In this document: piece after piece, positions 6,024 through 8,275 of the stretch
Position numbering within the stretch: position 1 is the first letter of the stretch
Layout of the letters: each line of letters opens with the position of its first letter
DNA from: JACPAB01 sp964366725
Lineage (GTDB): Bacteria; Patescibacteriota; Minisyncoccia; 2-02-FULL-40-12; GWA2-44-9
Direction of reading: 5' to 3'
Length of the DNA stretch: 8,275 nucleotides
Assembly (NCBI GenBank): GCA_964366725.1
Contig: CAYIUL010000021.1
Location: forward strand, 1-8,275
Notes under the pieces: model-generated
The model's input: the letters and a program-made list of their open reading frames with translations, nothing else
Database searches by the model: none
What the model was told of the DNA's origin: nothing
Translations under genes and position numbers: made by a program

Positions 6024-7538
6024 ATGCGAAGACCTCAAAAGCAGGAACTGGTGATGTTTTTGTTGATTGTCGGCGTAGCATCTTTTTTCCGTTTATATAA
6101 ATTGGGCCAATTTCCTCCAGGATTGTATCCCGACGAGGCGATGAACGGGAATAATGCCCTGGAGGCGCTTGATACCGGAAATTTCAAGCTTTTTTATCCG
6201 GAGAACAACGGGCGTGAGGGTTTATTCATAAACATCCAGGCATTATCCCTCAAAGCATTCGGGAACGAAGTTTGGGCCCTGCGCCTGGTATCGGCCATTT
6301 TCGGCATCCTGACCGTGATCGGCCTGTATCTTTTAACCAGACAACTTTACGACTGGCGCGCGGCGTCATTGGCAAGCTTTATGATGGCGGTGTCTTTCTG
6401 GCACGTTAACTTTTCGCGTATCGGTTTTAGGGCTATCATGCTTCCGTTCGTGCTTGTGTTCGGGTTTTATTTCCTCTGGCGCGGACTGAAGCACCTGCGT
6501 AAATTCGACTTCCTGATGGCCGGCGTTTTCGGCGGTTTGGGATTTTACACCTACATTTCCTACCGCATCGCGCCCTTGATAGCGGTCCTTGTTTTCCTGA
6601 ACTATTGGTTTTATTTGAAAAAGGATTTCTCCCACTCGCATTACGAACACGCCCTGAACAAACTCTTGCGGGGATTTGCTCTGGCCTTTGTGGTGATGTT
6701 TATCGTGGCCTTACCCATGGGGTTGTATTTTTTAACCCATCCGGCCGATCTGTTCGGCCGTTCAGCGGTAATTTCCGTATTCAACGCGGCAAATCCGCTT
6801 AAGGCCCTGGGAGAGAGCGTGGCTAGGACCTTGGGTATGTTCAATTTCTCGGGTGACTGGAATCAAAGGCATAATATCGCCGGCGCGCCTCTTTTGCATT
6901 GGACGCTCGGCGTATTTTTCGTGATAGGTTTCTTGAAAGAACTCGGCCATTGGTTAAAACGGAAACACGGACACTTTTCCACTCTCCACACCCTTTTGCT
7001 CTCTTGGTTCTCTATAATGCTTATCCCCGGCTTCATATCACTGGAAGCGCCTCACGCCCTAAGGACGCTTGGCGTTTTGCCGGTAGTGATGCTCTTGTCC
7101 GCCCGAGGGATGTTGTGGTTCTTCGATAAGCTGTCCGACTGGTATAAAGCCAACGATCCCCATTCGCAACACGAGCGCCATGTTGCGGTAGCTCTTGTAA
7201 TGGTCATATTCCTTTCCGCCATCGGTTTTGTCGAATACTGGAGATACTTCAGGGTCTGGGGGCCCTCGGCTGAAACAGCTTCGGCGTTCAACCAGAACTA
7301 CACCGAGATCGCCGATATCATAAACAAATCCCCGACTAACTTAAAAAAATACGTAGTGGTCAACGCCGGCGGTGTTTTGGTCAACGGCATTCCCATGTCA
7401 GCCCAGACGGTTATGTTCTTGACCGATAGTTACACAGCCGGAAAACAAAAAAATAAGAATATCTATTATCTTTCGCCTAAAGAGTTTGCTAATGGAAACT
7501 ACGATAGAAACGGCTTGGTCTTCCCGATGGAAAAATGA
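6024..7538 (+). CDS. GT39/ArnT-like polyprenyl-phosphate-sugar glycosyltransferase
   Basis: A 504-residue integral membrane glycosyltransferase of the PMT/ArnT (GT-C) type, expected to take a sugar from a polyprenyl-phosphate carrier and attach it to a protein or glycan on the outer face of the membrane. After the first helix (about 9-22) the first outer loop carries PDEAMNGNNALEAL (36-49), with D37-E38 at the place of the family's catalytic acidic residue, and NNGREGLFIN (61-70). SFWHVNFSRIGFRAIMLP (124-141) and EAPHALRTLGVLP (341-353) are further recognisable GT-C loops; HPADLFGR (239-246) is another outer-loop motif. About 10-11 helices are visible, followed by an outside C-terminal part (about 415-504) without helices. 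The ATG lies in the divergent gap with no Shine-Dalgarno. The stop overlaps the next gene's start as ATGA. Acceptor and sugar are unknown; family assignment is strong. Confidence 0.9.
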   Translation: MRRPQKQELVMFLLIVGVASFFRLYKLGQFPPGLYPDEAMNGNNALEALDTGNFKLFYPENNGREGLFINIQALSLKAFGNEVWALRLVSAIFGILTVIGLYLLTRQLYDWRAASLASFMMAVSFWHVNFSRIGFRAIMLPFVLVFGFYFLWRGLKHLRKFDFLMAGVFGGLGFYTYISYRIAPLIAVLVFLNYWFYLKKDFSHSHYEHALNKLLRGFALAFVVMFIVALPMGLYFLTHPADLFGRSAVISVFNAANPLKALGESVARTLGMFNFSGDWNQRHNIAGAPLLHWTLGVFFVIGFLKELGHWLKRKHGHFSTLHTLLLSWFSIMLIPGFISLEAPHALRTLGVLPVVMLLSARGMLWFFDKLSDWYKANDPHSQHERHVAVALVMVIFLSAIGFVEYWRYFRVWGPSAETASAFNQNYTEIADIINKSPTNLKKYVVVNAGGVLVNGIPMSAQTVMFLTDSYTAGKQKNKNIYYLSPKEFANGNYDRNGLVFPMEK

Positions 7539-8275
7539 AAACAAAACTAGTAGCCGCAATAATCTTGGCCTCTTCTTCTATTTTGGCATATGCCAGCGTT
7601 TGGAACGACTCGCTGATAGTTGACGAGATCCCCCACGTAGGCGCCGGATATTCTTATGTCGTAAAGAACGACTTCCGACTTAATCCCGAACATCCTCCGT
7701 TGGTCAAAGACCTGGCCGGACTTGCTTTATTGACGCTTAACCTTAAACAATCGGCATTCGGAACAAAATTCTGGAATACGGACATAAACGGCCAGTGGGA
7801 ATTCGGGAGAAACTTAATATTCAATTCCGGCAACAACGCGGTCTTGATGACCCGTATCGCCAAGCTCCCGATGCTGCTGTTTTTTATCCTCTCAGGTATC
7901 TTAATCTTCTTTTGGGCCAAAAAACTCTACGGTCCGAAGGCCGGTCTTATCGCAACGTTCCTGTTCGCCTTCTCGCCCACAGTCGTCGCCCATAGCCGTT
8001 TTGTGACAACCGACATGGCCGCCTTATTCGGTGTCTTATTGGGAACCTATTTTTTTCTGCAATATCTCGAACACAGAGGCCGGCATCAACTTTGGGTGGC
8101 AGGACTGGCTTTTGGAGTCGCTCAACTGACAAAATTCTCCGCGTTTCTGTTGGCCCCTTACTTCGTTCTCTTGGCTCTGGCCTTCGGTTTATATATGCGC
8201 GGCGGAAAAATAAAAAATTTGTTCAAGACCGTTGCCGGCACGGTTGCCGTGTTCGCCATAGGGTTTATTTTCGTG
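7535..8275 (+). CDS. Second GT39/PMT-type glycosyltransferase (partial, runs off the window)
   Basis: An open reading frame of 247 codons reaches the window end without a stop, so the C-terminal part is missing. Its N-terminal hydrophobic helix (about 3-22) is followed by VDEIPHVGAGYSYV (29-42), where D30-E31 occupy the catalytic acidic position, and by NPEHPPLVKDLAGL (50-63), the second outer-loop motif with E52-H53. HSRFVTTDMAA (153-163) is the conserved loop after the next helices, and more helices follow to residue 247. This motif set is typical of PMT_2 family enzymes and differs from the gene upstream, so the pair is not a recent duplication. The ATG overlaps the previous stop (ATGA) with a short GGA at 7529-7531, so translation is likely coupled. 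It should use a polyprenyl-phosphate sugar; the acceptor is unknown. Confidence 0.88.
   Translation, partial: MKTKLVAAIILASSSILAYASVWNDSLIVDEIPHVGAGYSYVVKNDFRLNPEHPPLVKDLAGLALLTLNLKQSAFGTKFWNTDINGQWEFGRNLIFNSGNNAVLMTRIAKLPMLLFFILSGILIFFWAKKLYGPKAGLIATFLFAFSPTVVAHSRFVTTDMAALFGVLLGTYFFLQYLEHRGRHQLWVAGLAFGVAQLTKFSAFLLAPYFVLLALAFGLYMRGGKIKNLFKTVAGTVAVFAIGFIFV

Noticed and set aside
1..8275. CRISPR arrays, tRNA genes, insertion sequences or attachment sites
   Set aside because: No regularly spaced repeats, transposase motifs, terminal inverted repeats or cloverleaf-like sequences were seen; nearly the whole window is coding.

Overview
The window looks like chromosomal DNA from a Candidate Phyla Radiation bacterium (Patescibacteria, most likely a Parcubacteria/Microgenomates-type lineage). 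This is inferred from four things: a very short clamp-loader subunit DnaX without the tau extension; a membrane-anchored VirD4/HerA-like ATPase preceded by a small coiled-coil protein and followed by a GtrA-like protein; tandem family-39 glycosyltransferases; and very tight gene packing with 1-nt gaps, ATGA overlaps and few Shine-Dalgarno sites. TGA is used as a stop, so this is not one of the UGA-recoding (Gracilibacteria/SR1) lineages. I could not run a phylogeny, so the lineage is a judgement.

Layout. (1) Positions 68-1545, rightward: an AT-rich gene for an UMF1/Atg22-like major facilitator transporter, then a 76-residue two-helix membrane protein. (2) Positions 1542-5967, leftward and read from right to left: a 132-residue coiled-coil protein, a 784-residue membrane-anchored P-loop ATPase of the type IV secretion coupling-protein/HerA superfamily, a GtrA-like membrane protein, and dnaX. 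The junctions are a 1-nt gap, a 4-nt overlap and a 1-nt gap, so this is almost certainly one transcription unit with coupled translation. Its 3' end converges with the rightward 76-residue gene and the two reading frames share the four bases TTAA. (3) A 56-bp divergent intergenic region (5968-6023) with a good extended -10 element for the leftward operon and a weaker one for the rightward genes. (4) Positions 6024 to the window end, rightward: two different GT39/ArnT-like polytopic glycosyltransferases joined by an ATGA overlap; the second runs off the window.

How the genes may work together. The two GT39 proteins should transfer sugars from a polyprenyl-phosphate carrier to substrates on the outer face of the membrane. 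GtrA-like proteins are linked to movement of polyprenyl-phosphate-linked sugars, so the GtrA gene is a plausible partner although it lies in the opposite operon. The coiled-coil protein and the ATPase are the least understood pair. They look like a two-component DNA- or protein-pumping motor at the membrane, with no other secretion-system gene in the window, and they are co-transcribed with a replication clamp-loader gene. No RNA genes, CRISPR arrays, insertion sequences or convincing intrinsic terminators were seen. No stretch over 300 bases lacks a gene.
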